A DNA stretch of 64,000 nt from Glandiceps talaboti. Lineage: Eukaryota > Hemichordata > Enteropneusta > Spengelidae. The notes below the pieces were generated by a model. The model was not told where the DNA came from. It ran no database searches and was given only the letters and a program-made list of their open reading frames with translations. The stretch is from NCBI RefSeq assembly GCF_964340395.1, contig NC_135560.1, forward strand, positions 6,739,598 through 6,803,597, in the 5' to 3' direction. Of the stretch, positions 27,504 to 41,065 are shown piece by piece (position 1 is the stretch's first letter; the number at the start of each line of letters is the position of its first letter). A program made the position numbers and the translations under genes.

Positions 27504-30500
27504 GACACACGCACAGAGATTTATTTATTACAATATATTTTGAGAGAGAGAGTTTGTTCTCAAATGAAAGGTTTTGATTGTAAACATTAATTAGAATGCA
27601 TCTACCAATCAGAATTCTGCTGAACTTATAATGGCATTCAATTTCGATGATCAAACATGTTTGATGAAATCACCATTCAACCAATTAGTCCAAGTAATAT
27701 GTGGATGGACGCTATAATATCACCCCAATATGTAATACTATGGTGCAATCAGATATAAACCGTAAACTTGAGCTGTGTTGTTTGAATTTCGCACTTATTG
27801 TTTGCGACTTTATCAAACATGTTTTATCATTGAAAATGAGCGCAATTATAATTTCCGCTGTATTTGGATGTCAATCAGTAATATCATTTTTACTAGTATT
27901 ATACACGTATCGTGTACTAATCAAACTGCAACGCATTTATTACAGTAGCTGTAGATACTGTAAAATATACCCGTTATATGTTATTTCGAATCATTAACTA
28001 CAGATCTCGCCACTTTAAATTTGGTGTCATTTTGACAAATCGTTTTCCCACCTATGGTGAAAATCTAGAAACTGAATTATGGTATAAATGAGCACAATGA
28101 CAAATTTTCACATTACATGTTATATTTTCCATCAACGGCACCATATAGCGCCGATATGAAATGAGAAAAAAACCTCATCTATCAGGCAAATTGAGATATG
28201 ATTTAGTGGTTAAGATCACACCATGCGGTGAATTGAAATGCGATGATTGCAGTGTTTGTTTGCCTTGCTATCTCTCAAAAACTTGTATGTTCTCAGTGTA
28301 GTCTAACATTTTATGCTTTCCTGGTCGTTTCAGGTGCCGAAATCCTTTAAAAAAATTACAATTATATTCAGCGAAGCACGGTATGTCTAATTATCAGTTC
28401 ATACTGGTAGAGCCCAGATCCTGTATTTAAAAGTACTATGACATCATAACATCATTTGTCCCAGTTAACGAGAGAGAAATGCGCATGCGTCGACAAGATA
28501 TGGCGAACATTGGAACACGCAATTCTAGAGGTTTCCTGGGCTATGAAACTGTGTATATTCTGTGTATAGCGAGAAACTGTGTATATTCTACATACAAATT
28601 CAACCCACTTACACACACACACACGCACGTTTTGAAAATAACACAAAACAACCCCTCTCCTTGTAGAATAAAGGCGTTTAATAATTCTGCCATCATGGTG
28701 GGCCAGTTCTTTTATATATCAAACTTTTCACCGTTAAAAGGTCTAAAAAAAACCTAACAACCTGGGGAGTGACTTGATAATCTCTTCAAGACATTTATCA
28801 ATACTGTAAAAATGCTCGATTAAGTTGAACTTCATACAATTATGTCATTGAACTCTAACTTGGAAACTATGTGATGACATCGGATCTGATATTTGCATGC
28901 TTGTGATAGCCCCCAAAACAGCAGGGTATGTAGACAAGTTCCATGACTAGAAATTGTTGACACCAAATGTCACGAATGGTTAAACTTTTATCACAGATCA
29001 ATATACCTTACACGAGCTGTCTATTACAGTGCGACCTTCGCAGAGTCTACTCAACGGCTTCCTAAGTATTCGAGCTATGATAAGCTTCCCTACTTACACA
29101 ACCGCTCAATAACATACATTTTAAACACCCTATATACGATACGATGCTCTAAATATTATGTAAATTTTAGTATTCAAATATGAGTTTTGTACAACATTTG
29201 CTCAAGGAATTTCTACAGAAAATCTCTACTGGATAGCTTTGAAAGACGAAAAGGAAGGAAGTGTGATTCTAAGGAACACGTAGACACGTGTGACCTGTGA
29301 CCTCTGTGTCAAAGTTCACATTGCAACTGTGATACACAGGACTATAATTCAAACCCAGGCATTCTGTTACAGTGGACATATATATATTTCAAGTAAATCA
29401 ACTGTTAATAATTCAGATTTGACATTTGATCGTTTTGCGTCGCATAACCCCATTTTATCAACAAATAGCGTGTAGATACTATAATATAAATGAGTTACTT
29501 TCACGCGTTTCAACTTCAAATGACCCGATTGTAACAATAATTATGGTGCATGCACGGTAGGCATAACTTTTTCACGTAACTGTTACAAAATAATAAATAT
29601 CTGTCAGTCATCTACTCAATAATTATAGGGAAGGGAAGGGGATGGGAAGGGTCAGATTAGCGAAGGAGAGTCAGAACTACGGGGGTCTCTGAAAACTCCC
29701 TGAACTTATTTTTCGTTTGAACGCGCGCCCTAACATTCATCGTTCCAAACAATATGTCGTACCTTGAGGCTATCCAGATATTAGCAGGGAGTGCCCCCTA
29801 TAGCTAATATCCTACATATACATGGATACATGGTCAATAATTGGCGCAAAACAAGCATTGTTCAGCATTGCTACAGCTTCTTGAGCAGTCATGGGATTGT
29901 ATTTTGTCAGTGGGCAAAACCGACACCTGGGAAAGAAGAATAAGAACAGTTTATCAGAGACGTTATGCGTGAACGAACTCAAAATAGGCGTTCACCTTGG
30001 ACAACCGTACAGCCATTACACTATAACTTATTAACTATTAATTTGAATACATTTCCGCTTTCATTATTTGCACATTTTCGCGTCGAGTTTTTCTCTGATT
30101 TCCGCTACCAAGTTTGACATTTACCAAACCGTTAAGTGTAGTTTCCGACAGCCAATTAGAAAAATTAAATTAAATGTAATTATTGTCCTAGAACGTTGTC
30201 ATATGACTTGGCCAATTTCCTGTATTTTTGCCGCGGAAATAAAACATCGGAGAAAAATTCAATATAAGAAAGCTTTCAATCCGCATCCTTTTAACTATTC
30301 TGTCACTTCAGGCGTTTTTCGGCTTCAACTTGTGACTGTATTCTTGTGAATGATAGATATATGCGACTATTCATGTACTGTTTGCCATTATTTATGCCAA
30401 TTTCTTGTGAAACCTTTATTTTCTGATGTAGCCTTCTGAAATACGGATATCACGTTGACAAGTAAAGCACAAGGGAATAATTGTGTCTAAACAACTTGAA

Positions 30501-33500
30501 ATGCTTCGCATATGATATATTTGACATCGTGAAAGGTTAGGGTGTCAACGGTGTCACTCTAAGTTTATGTATATTTTAAACCATTATGGCATTACAGATG
30601 ACTGGACCATATAGAATTCGTTCAAAATGTCAGATTTCTCCCATAACCATGACAGTGCAATTACACATTACAAACCAACAAAACGTCTGATTAAGCAAAC
30701 GTCAAAAAAAAATTGTTACAAGTTGTACAATCAGCTCTGTAATTGTATAACTTGTAATTATATTTTGACATTAATCTGTCAAGACACGGCAGTTGCCAAG
30801 ATGGGACGCGTTTTACTATCATAAATATATTAATGATGTTTTAAAACCCAGAAAAAATATTTTTTTTGTGCAAAGAGAAAACGGTAATTTTTTTACCCGA
30901 CGACGTTTGCATAGATTCTCACAGGGCGCGATTGGAACCCTGGGAAAATAACGGTCATTCATTTTGATTCACGTATGTTTTTGGTGCTTCGTCAGCATAC
31001 TGTATCTTTCATTATGTGGTCAAAATTGTTTTGGAGCTTCATCAACGTGAAAAAAATGATAGAAATTATGATAAATCTTCTTTGTTGAACGAATTCTATG
31101 GTCGAATTATTTATCACTGTAAAGGTCTGGTCAGAATGGTTGTATTTCATAAATCGAGCAGGAATATGATGCGTCGGCAGGTACAAAAAAGAACTCCACA
31201 CTACAATTTATTCATTTGCACGACTCGTACTTCTAAGTTGCCTGTATGTTTTGATATTAGACTTGAACCTTGCAAATTCGAAGGACTAATTTGTTTGAAA
31301 GAATGGTAACGAATTTATTACATTACATGCATCGCTGCATCCTATATCAATAATTTGACAAGTGGCAACCATCTTCATAATTTACATAAACTTCCAGAAA
31401 GATAGGAATGTGATTGATTTTAGGTGACACAGACCCGTAGTTACTGAGTGTTAAATTCTGGAACAGCCTCGCGGCAGCTTCTCTCAATTACGTGCACTAT
31501 ATACTTTATCTATGAATTTCTAAAGTCCATTATCATAAATGGACTCATTGCTGCTGCTTTGTGTGGTCGGTTCTAATTTTGTTGCCCATTTTGCGATCGA
31601 TTGCAGAAAAATATTACAGCTAGCACGAATGACCCAGAAAATTTGAGCGCCAAAAAGTGCAGACGACATCTGAGCGTTGACGTTATGACGCGCATGACGT
31701 GTTAATGAATCAGATTCAAATAGGAGCAAAACAGTTCAACGTTAAAAGAGTTTGTAAAATATAGATCACAGTCATTATCATCCGCGAGTATATTTGCATA
31801 ACAGCTAATGACACAATGCTTGGCAATTTCGTTTTTCTTGTCGATTATTTAAGCTTTTTTAAAAAGCTAGCAAACTGTTATTGTTATTTCATATTGTAAA
31901 AGCCCAAGTTAAATATTTCTTCCCAAAAATGTAGTTGTTGAAAAGGCCTGAAATTTCGAAAAAAATGTTCAGAATGTAATGACCTATGTAATCGGTGTCA
32001 AATACATGAATATGGTTGATTGACGCTTTAAAGTGTCTTTTCTTTAAATTGTCGGATTTGGTGTAATTTCATGATCAATTTGAAGTGACAATAAAGTTGT
32101 CAAAATTCAATGTTGTTTCATCCATATACATGGTTCATTATTTATTTTTATGAGGCATGCGCTGTGACCCAGAACATAAAATCAAATTATGGTCGTTTTT
32201 AGCTAGGTTTAATGTATTTTTAAATTGAAAGAAAATAGTCAAAAAATAGTCCCCGTTGCAGCTAATATACCTTTAATCGATGGTAGCAGGAATGTATAGT
32301 TTCAAGATTTTATCCGATTACTAATTTTCGAAAACAAATCATTTTAGTCAAATATATTTTGTTGATCAAGTGTCTTTTAAATTACCATAGCAAAGGTCAT
32401 GTTTAAATCGAGTTCGTGTTATTTTAGCGTCCTGTATACAATATCAAGAAATTAGACCGAATTGTAGCATCCTCATCCAAATTTCTAAACCACATACGAA
32501 TGTATATGTAGAAATCCATGTCACAAAATTTCATCTAGCGTGATGAAGTCGAAGGAAGATTATAAACAGCGCATCTAAATGAATTCAAATTTAAGTGGTT
32601 ATGTTAGATTCATTTCTGTTAGGCATAAACTCCACGATATTGATTATACACATGATTGAGTGCTGAACATTGAATTATGATTTAATTGGCTAGGTTGAGA
32701 TTACGATGTGTCTTGAAACGGATAAAGGAACACGCAAGGATGCGGCAAACGTGACATGTATCAAAGAAGTGTTGGCGTTGACGGTGTTTTGATAGAAATT
32801 GACGTGGTTACTCGACTATATATATATATTGATTTAGTCTATTCGAGAGCCATAACCAAATATTCATTAAAATTGTAGGCTAGACACACTCCGTCACGAA
32901 TAAAGTGCTATTACAAGTTTATATTAATATACTATGACAGCTAACCCATGTAACGATTTACTCTACCAATCCACGTTTTGATATAAGTCTTATGAATTTC
33001 TTGGGTCCACAACCAGGTTCGCCAGACCTTGACAGCAAATAGGTTGTTAGCGTATTATATCATTGTGTGACACCTACAGGATTGGCATTCATACAAGAAG
33101 AGCGTGGTGTTTGCTCGGTAGATGTATATATAAATGTTATGACTACATAAACAAACAAACCAACAAACCAAAATTGTCTAAATGATTGTTTGTGATTGTC
33201 GGAGACAAACGTAAAACATTTCTGAAGTTAACAAAAGAACAGTGTACCAGGGAATATTCTCCGACATATCACAAACTCGGCAGCAAAACATATGAATCAC
33301 ATTTGTCACCAGAGAGAGCATTTTTATGTAACAATTTGTAGTTTCAGTTACATCGTCTGGAATGATAATGGCTACTAAAACAAGGGGTGCCGATTACAAT
33401 CAACACAAATCATAATATAGGGATAAAAGTTATTCCGTTTTATCATATAATTTGCTTTACAGCGTTTTGTTCATGTACCATGATTTAAATTGTAATATTT

Positions 33501-34158
33501 TACACTCGAAATCAACTTGTACTTGTACGTAACATTGGCCATGTCCAGACGTCAACAATATCACAAAAGTAAGTATATATACATGTATGTATGCACACAA
33601 TTCCTTTTTACTTCTATTCTCCGTTTACCCTAGGGCATTTTAGTAAATCAGTTATTACTCTACTGTACAACTCATTTCATTGAAAGAGCTTAGCAAAGTC
33701 AAATGTACATATCCCAGAAATATACACAATTTATCGTGAAACGTGATTGGCATTTCCGCTTCTTTTCCTAATGGTTGTATATTGGGGCCTGTCAAAACTT
33801 TCGTTGACATTACATAATGCCATCGTTAACAGTTGGCGACAAGGCACTGTTTACTCTTCGCTATGGAGTGTATAATGGCGCCGTTTAGTAAACATGGCCT
33901 AGAAACTATGAGTTAAATTTTCTCAGTCAAAGTAACAACTTATTACTCCATGCCATGGAAACATTATCATCGATAACGTTATGTTACATTTAAAGTAGAT
34001 GTATTTCCCCATCACGGTCATGTCCGTTACCCTATTATATGTGCTTGTTATGATCAATTCTTAGTTTTAGTTGATGAAATGGCTAGCAGTTTTCTTCTAC
34101 ATAACTGCAAGATCTAAATGTTCCACTAACAAGTGTTATGGACATTGTAAAGTGTATT
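27504..34158. other. Large AT-rich gene-free interval
   Basis: About 6.6 kb in which I find no supported gene. The longest non-repeat frames are at 27701-27997 (98 codons, +), 30068-30349 (93, +) and 31016-31309 (97, +). None shows a domain, and such lengths are expected by chance at this AT content. Small landmarks are a short CA run at 28611-28626 and a GGGAA-rich stretch at 29629-29652. A weakly tRNA-like segment near 28200-28245 may be SINE debris. Confidence 0.45.
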
Positions 34159-34217
<59 letters not shown>

Positions 34218-34299
34218 GGCTGGCTGTCTGTCTGTCTGTCTGTCTGTATGTCTGTCTGTATGTCTATTTTTCCACTAAAGACTGTTATGGGCATGGAAC

Positions 34300-34362
<63 letters not shown>
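34159..34362. repeat. (CTGT)n microsatellite in two blocks
   Basis: CTGT runs at about 34159-34265 and 34302-34362 are separated by 36 bp of unique sequence. The short sequences ACTAACAAGTGTTATGGACAT (before block 1) and ACTAAAGACTGTTATGGGCAT (before block 2) match well, so the unique lead-in plus microsatellite was duplicated as a unit. Confidence 0.93.
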
Positions 34363-34363
<1 letters not shown>

Positions 34364-35005
34364 ATGGATGTGTCTTGGCGTGTGGGAGGGGAGAGAACAA
34401 CGACTTTGAGGCGAAATTACCTGACCAATTGCTTGTTATTAGATGGGCATAATACATTTGGTGTTTATATGTTACGTTTAGAAATTGTTAACACAATGTG
34501 ATTGAATAACACAGATATGAAAAGAAGATAAAATTGGTCGAAATGATTCTATCTCTGGTATGTAAATCAGATCACTTAATTATCTGTTGGTCAAATTAAA
34601 CTGCTGGCCTGACATTTGATAAGAATGTTCCTTTGAATGTGTCCATGAAAACTGTATGTGTTCATGCTAAAGGATATGATCCTTTGGTCAAAAGTCATAA
34701 CAAACCTTTGTTACGATGTTCTCCAAGGGGTAGCTAGATGAAAAAATATTCAAGGCAAGATTATCTCATCCTTAACGCTATGCCAATTGGATGCATGTTG
34801 AATTTTCAATGACAGGATTTAAATGGAAAAAATATTACATGATGGAAAATTGGTTTCGTTTGTCAGAATGTTCCTAGGGGTATCTACAGTTGTTAGAGTT
34901 TTCATGACCAAATTATTGGAACAAGGATTAAGCAAATTATTACATAGACACAGTTTGAAATGTGAAAACTGCCAAACAGATTGGTTCACATTTCTCAGGA
35001 TTTTA
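34363..35005. other. No gene seen
   Basis: AT-rich sequence. Overlapping opposite-strand frames at about 34820-35097 run into the inverted-repeat element that follows and are not coding. Confidence 0.45.
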
Positions 35006-35354
35006 CAACTGCCGACATCAGACCGTGGACGAACGTAACCTGTTACAAGTAGGGAAAGTAAACAACTGAATTGGATTAATGACACTTGGTACAGCAAGAA
35101 GTACAGCCTGTACTGAGAGACTTGGATTACATTCTATCATTTGATTAGTTCATGTTCACAAACAAATTTCCAGTTCCCCTGGCATTTCATGTTCACATAA
35201 AGAGTCCATAAAACCTTTCTTATTAAACCATGGTGTGTGATACAAGTTTCTGTACTACCGACATGCTGTGCCAAGCGTTATTAATCCAATTCAGTTGTTT
35301 ACTTTCCCTGTTTGTTACAGGTTCCGTTCGTTCACAGTCTGGTGTCGGCAGTTG
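35006..35354. mobile_element. TA-flanked inverted-repeat MITE (349 bp)
   Basis: Long terminal inverted repeats of about 100 bp start CAACTGCCGACAYCAGACYG and stay highly similar through GGGAAAGTAAACAACTGAAT and TTGGATTAAT. TA dinucleotides lie directly outside both ends (35004-35005 and 35355-35356). There is no coding capacity. Structure and target site fit a Tc1/mariner-like miniature element, but the termini differ from those of family M1, so it is a separate family. The well-preserved arms suggest relatively recent insertion. Confidence 0.85.
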
Positions 35355-38300
35355 TAACCTAGCGATTAATAAATAATGGAGATCCGCCACAGGACGACTC
35401 CTTGAACAATATATCCCACATTTACGATTCTTCAGAACACCATTCCTAAATCCTATTAAAATGGCAACTCCATCATTATGATAACTTCAGTGCTAGCAGT
35501 TATATTTTCATTTATCTTTTATCCTGATATCACTTTAAAATTAGCCCAATCAAAATTCCTGTAATATCAGTAAGTGCCTTTTGATACGAGTCTACGCCCT
35601 TCGTTCTTTTTAATCTAAAAATGTAAACTAATTAAGGACAATGGACTCTAGTTTTTTGCTGAAATATAACAAGGTTAAATCTTGAAATGATGGCTATATG
35701 TATTAATAGAAGACCGTTTAGAATAAGGTAATTACATGGCCTGTTTTACAATGTAAACACCGTAATTAGTTTGATTTGCGATGTGGTCATACATGTATAA
35801 ACCGTTTGTTAAAAAATGAGATTGTCAGTTCACGCTTTCTGACAAGAGGACTTGTGTTTGTTCCTCATTGAACGTTTTTAAATGCAGCTCACACGCTAGA
35901 GACATGCTATCCAGATGTCTGCAAGTCTTTTGCGACGGACTGACTGCCCTGCTGCAGGAAGTGCTTTAATGAGTACTGGTATCCTCTATCCTTGCCAATC
36001 TAAATTATCTATTTGAAAAAGTAAACCTAATAATAACACGCGGCCTCAGATTTCAGATGACTGTTTTCGGCAGATAAACAACGTTAACATCGAAGCAACC
36101 TTGGATATTAAAACTATACTTAATGTTAATTGCCTGCTGTGAAGTAGTAGAATAATAAAGTAGACTAAATTCACTAAAAATATCAAAGTTTGATGTCCGA
36201 GTCTGAGGAAGATGTAGATGATGGTTTAATGAGATTAAAATCTTTAGCGTGACGTTTTATAGCTCTGACATTCAATGACACGTAATCGAGCAGCAAACAG
36301 GGAGTGGACACAGTGAGTTGAGTCCAAAATCAACAATCAAAACCACAATATGGCGTCTGTATGTATCTTGCGGTCATTTCGACGGTTAGATCCCACAGTG
36401 GTTTAAATGTTGTTTTTGGACGCCATCACAGTTAGGAGTGTTGCGATTCAGGAATCTAAATCCACAGTGAATTAATCCTAAACCCCAGTGATATTAAACC
36501 CATTCTCTTGTTGCAGCTTATTCGATTTTCATTGCATGTATTACAACCAATTTTGTGACCACAACGTTAATTTGAAGAAAAATGTATATCTTAAAGATTC
36601 AAAGGTCATCACATGACAACTTAAGAAAAGAAAAAGTTTGTTTGGAAATTTGATATCCATTGATAGTTCATATATTCCCCAGGAACAGACATCTTCGTTT
36701 CATAATTGTTATGTGAGACTTAACCCCAGGTTATTAAATTTATCAAAATCAATATTCCTCGCCAGTTTCAACAAACAGTATGTATAGTTAAAGAGAAAAT
36801 ACACGCGAAATGAAATATTGACTTCCTTCGTAACACAATAATAACAATGATAACAATGTGTCGGCCTATCGAGTTAGATATAATTGGAAACCTAATGAAC
36901 AATGGGCCATTTAAAGTGAGAAATTCAACCCTAGGTTCTGTACTTTTGATTATTGTCTTTGCTTAGCAGTCGTCTGTATGGTTGGCCTTCGGGTATATAT
37001 ATTTGCATGTTTTGAAATCATCCATTAGAGGTGCCATTAATTTCAACAGTTTACATATCATACCAGGTTCATATATTGTAAAAGAAAAGTTCATTTCGTT
37101 CACAATGGGCTATCTGTTCTGAATACGTGTCTATAATAACACTTTTGCAACAACAAAATAAACAGTCTTCTCTTCATCATAAAAGGGGTACAGCCTGTAA
37201 CTTAATTTGATTTCATTTTGTAATATACTTATATAACGCTAACCACTAAAACATGTTGATGCATGTTTAGCAACTGGTATATAGCTCTTACCATGAATTC
37301 GGATATATTGAAAGGACATGATGTAATTTTTCGGTCAATTAAAAGAAACATGATGAAACATGGTTAAAATGAATCCTCTTTGCACATACTGTAATGTAGC
37401 ATGCATGTACGTCAAGCTCTGTCGATTACAATTCACGAATGTAGTCTGTTTATGTCAATGCGTTGTTATGCACTGGTCTTAACAGAAAGTATCTGAAGTA
37501 GCTAGGATACCACTCAGACTAGACTGTCACTTTATTCAAACATCTCTTTATTTGCTTGTTCAAAGATGTATAATGAGAAACTATGAACGTAGGAAATTTA
37601 CATTCTAATTATAGTGAAGAACATGTCAAGAAGGAAAGAAAAATAATTACTGCTGGGTCCATTTTGTAAGAAATAGGTGTTCGTGCTAAGGGAGTAGTTT
37701 CGCGTGACTACGTATTCAGAGTTTTGAATAACAATTTTAACGAACTATTTCTGTACATGTCGAAGAAAGTGTAGCTTTAACCGGAAGTATAACCATATAT
37801 ATTATATATATTGTACTTCCATGCTTTAACCAAACTTAGGGTTTAGAATCTTTTTGAAAATGTATTTAATTTCAGTTTAGGCTCGAATTCTTGAAAATAT
37901 CTCCAATAATTTTCCTTCTGTACGGCTTTCCTATTCGTGTCTGTTATTGGATAATATGTTATCACGTGGTCATTATTTAATGGCGACTTAAGCTGCTGAT
38001 ATTAACCGCCTCACGGCCGTTCTTCAAGCCATACAAGTTTTTGTTGAGGATCACGACAAACTGGTTTCCATCTATATGTCTTTCCCGAGGCACTTATATT
38101 TTTTGCTACTTTATTATTGCCGTCTTACTTTCTATTATCTCGTAGAGTAGTAAAAAATTCTCATCAAATTTGTTGACGGGGATTTTGAGTAAAATTTGTT
38201 AAGCATTTATTCAAATTGCACGCAGTTTCATCAAATTAACACGTCCAGTAACGTGTATAATTTATTATATTTTCAGTTATGAATAAGATTTTAACTCTTG

Positions 38301-39934
38301 TCTTATTATTTAAAAAAAATAATTTTGTCAGGTTTTATGATTTAATGTTTTCCCTTCAGTGGATTCCGGTATTGAGAAATGTGAATTGACATTTCAATTT
38401 AATCAAAACATGTAATTGAATTTTATTAAAATATTGTCCCGGGTGTCAAAATTTCCTGCGGTTAGTGATTTAGCTGTTGTTCAACCCAACACGAGGTGTA
38501 AAAAATTCGATGACAGAGATAAATATATGGCTCAGAGGCAACATGCTGTCGTTATGAAATCTTTTAACGAACTGCAACTAGACAATAAGACCCGGTACAA
38601 ATTCGTTTAATGTGAACATCCTATATAAGTGCTCTTCTCCAAATGAAGTTACTTCTTTAGTTAAGTGTAACGTAAAATCGATTGGCGTGAAATTGGAACG
38701 AGTTCGTGCTGAAGGCATATGACTTCATTTAAGGTTACAAATCGTAAATGAGGTATAAAAAAAAATCACGGCTACATTGCTTATCAGCCCATGGGAGAAA
38801 CAAGCGATCATGCTATGAATATTGTGCATGAGCAAACAGATAACCTGGAACTGTGTTAACCGAAATGTTTCAAAAATGACACGAACACTGGATCAATCAT
38901 CCGCTTGTCTGGCGCGAATTTAATGGCGGGAAATAATGTGACTCTGTTGTAGTACACTAAGAGTTGATATAGTCGATAGCGTATCGCGAATTTATAAATT
39001 ATAGAATATGTTAATCATGTGCGGTGATATTCACGCCAAGTAGAATAGTGGACTTTTTAAAAGGCGTACCACCTTACGCCATTTTGTTATATGGTGGCGC
39101 TCTTACAGAGGGGTTGTACCCTTGGAAATGTTTCTATCAGTGTTCACTCTCAATGGAAATGAATCGTCCCCATTACGTCACTTCATTTATGTTGCAATTG
39201 ACTCCAACTTTTGGACATTTAAAAGTTCACTTTTCATACCATTTTTGTGTCGGTTTCGGTTGAACAGTACACTTGCAGTTGCAAAGAATGCAGTATAAAA
39301 GCCATTTTTACGTGGGAATAACAGCAGGTGGTGCATGTATGAATAAATTATTAACTAAGACTAAGTACCGGAAAATATGATTTTCTTATGCTAAAGTGTT
39401 CCGGTACAATTGCCAACTTCTGGTTTAGGATTCGTAACCGGATAATGTGGCTCTGAGCAGCACATATATATTCCGGATTTTGATAGCGATATGTAATTCT
39501 ATAGTTAACAACTTCAACAATACACATATGACAGTTCTAACATGACCTTGGTAATTCAATGAACGCTTTGACGGAACATATAATGTGTTGACCCAATTTT
39601 AAATCAGGAGTTTCTGACGATTTCTATGACTATGACGATTTAGTCAGTTACTTTTACAATTAACGAGACGCTATCTGTATTTGCATCAAAACTTTAAAGG
39701 GACGCAGTCTGTAACTGAGGCCAGCATGTATAATACACACCAAAAACCTTAGTTCAAAGTAAATCCAAACAACGAGATAGTCGTGGTTGAATAGTATGTA
39801 CACATTTTATGAAAGTTGTTATACAGTGAAAGCTGTACAATATATGATTCGTCAAACAATATGAAACACAAGTCACCACCATTGAGTGACTTGAGAAGCA
39901 GTTCTATTCCCCATTGAGGTTAATTGGTTACTGT
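35355..39934. other. AT-rich gene-free interval
   Basis: About 4.6 kb with no supported gene. A 64-codon plus frame at 38416-38610, opened by TTG right after a stop, has a fairly protein-like composition but no recognised domain. A 79-codon frame at 39024-39263 is likewise unsupported. Confidence 0.45.
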
Positions 39935-40250
39935 ATCAGGGGACCAATTGTCCTGAATCTGATATGAAAGTTCTTAAATTATAAAATATCTCCAAACTCT
40001 ACTATATGAGAGCTTGTTCCTGTCAAACTTGGGGGTTCACCATCTCGTTTTCAAAAATTAGACGATCTCTTCTTATTCCATACATTATTCAGCGGCCATA
40101 TTGGATTTTTAAATGGCGGCCATATTGGATTCTAAAAACTCAAAATTGTGAGTTTTCAAAACTTTGTACGGTAAACCTTCATTTTTTTCTTGATTTTAAC
40201 TGAGAATGGATTTGAATTTGCTTGAACAAAGTAACAACATTTTTTTTACG
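39935..40250 (+). repeat. Dispersed repeat C, copy 1
   Basis: Collinear with the reverse complement of about 48895-49165. Shared landmarks in order are GGGACCAATT.CCTGAA, CTTGTTCC, TTGGG.TTCAC.ATCT.GTTTTCAAA, then GGCGGCCATATTGGATTCT (an exact match of at least 20 bases), and finally TTGAACAAAGTAA. Within this copy the GCGGCCATATTGGATT motif is tandemly doubled (40092 and 40115). Non-coding and of unknown class. Confidence 0.75.
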
Positions 40251-41065
40251 AATTTTATTTCTAAAGGGTATTTAACCTTAATCTGTCAATACAATACATG
40301 TACGAATAAAATGATTGGTAATGATATATTAGGCAAACGTGTTGAGTTACGTTCTAATGACGGCCCTTTAGTCAACTAACAAGTTAGTTGTAACACGGCA
40401 GTCTAATGAAATCATGTACTATCTCCACATTAACTTTATGGTCTTTAAAATTACTAATCGTATCATACTTCCTTCCAACATTCATTAATGAGAGTCAACA
40501 TCCAGCTGCAATGAAGTCCTCGATGAAAATCGAAATGATCAAATGGAGGCTAATGTTTTAATTCGTCGATTAATATTTGATTTAAATGGGGATAATAAAG
40601 TAATTTAAACTTAGGATTAAATGAAGATTAGATTATAATGGGCGGCACATAATGATCATATCCCAAGAAATCCGTAGTGAAAACTTTCTAATCAAATACT
40701 TACTAATACGCGTACGTTTATACACTTTAATTGTTTGCATGTGTAATGTTGTAATGAAATAAAATAAAAAACACATTCAAAGCCAGACAATCACTTTCTG
40801 TATTACGCTGGGGCATATTTCAGTTCAACATTTGAAAATATCATTCTAATTATATACCTCTAAATTCAGATCAATCGCTCTGTTCAACCTAACAGTACAC
40901 TCATGCTACATTCACAATTTCTCATAAACATGATACACAATTATTATTTCATTAAGCTTAATACCAACTGAATGCTGATGTCCTCTAACATCAAAAGTTT
41001 GCGTTCGTAATGAAATTTCAGAAGTTCAAGTATCATCCATATGTGTCATCCATATGACTTGTAAC
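40251..41065. other. No gene seen
   Basis: AT-rich sequence without supported features. Confidence 0.45.

Noticed and set aside
31016-31309. 97-codon plus frame, extendable upstream to about 112 codons
   Set aside because: Lys/Arg-rich but with no recognised family; a few such frames are expected by chance over 64 kb and six frames.
38416-38610. 64-codon frame as a possible TE or host exon
   Set aside because: Protein-like composition only; the stop immediately upstream and lack of splice sites or domain leave no support.
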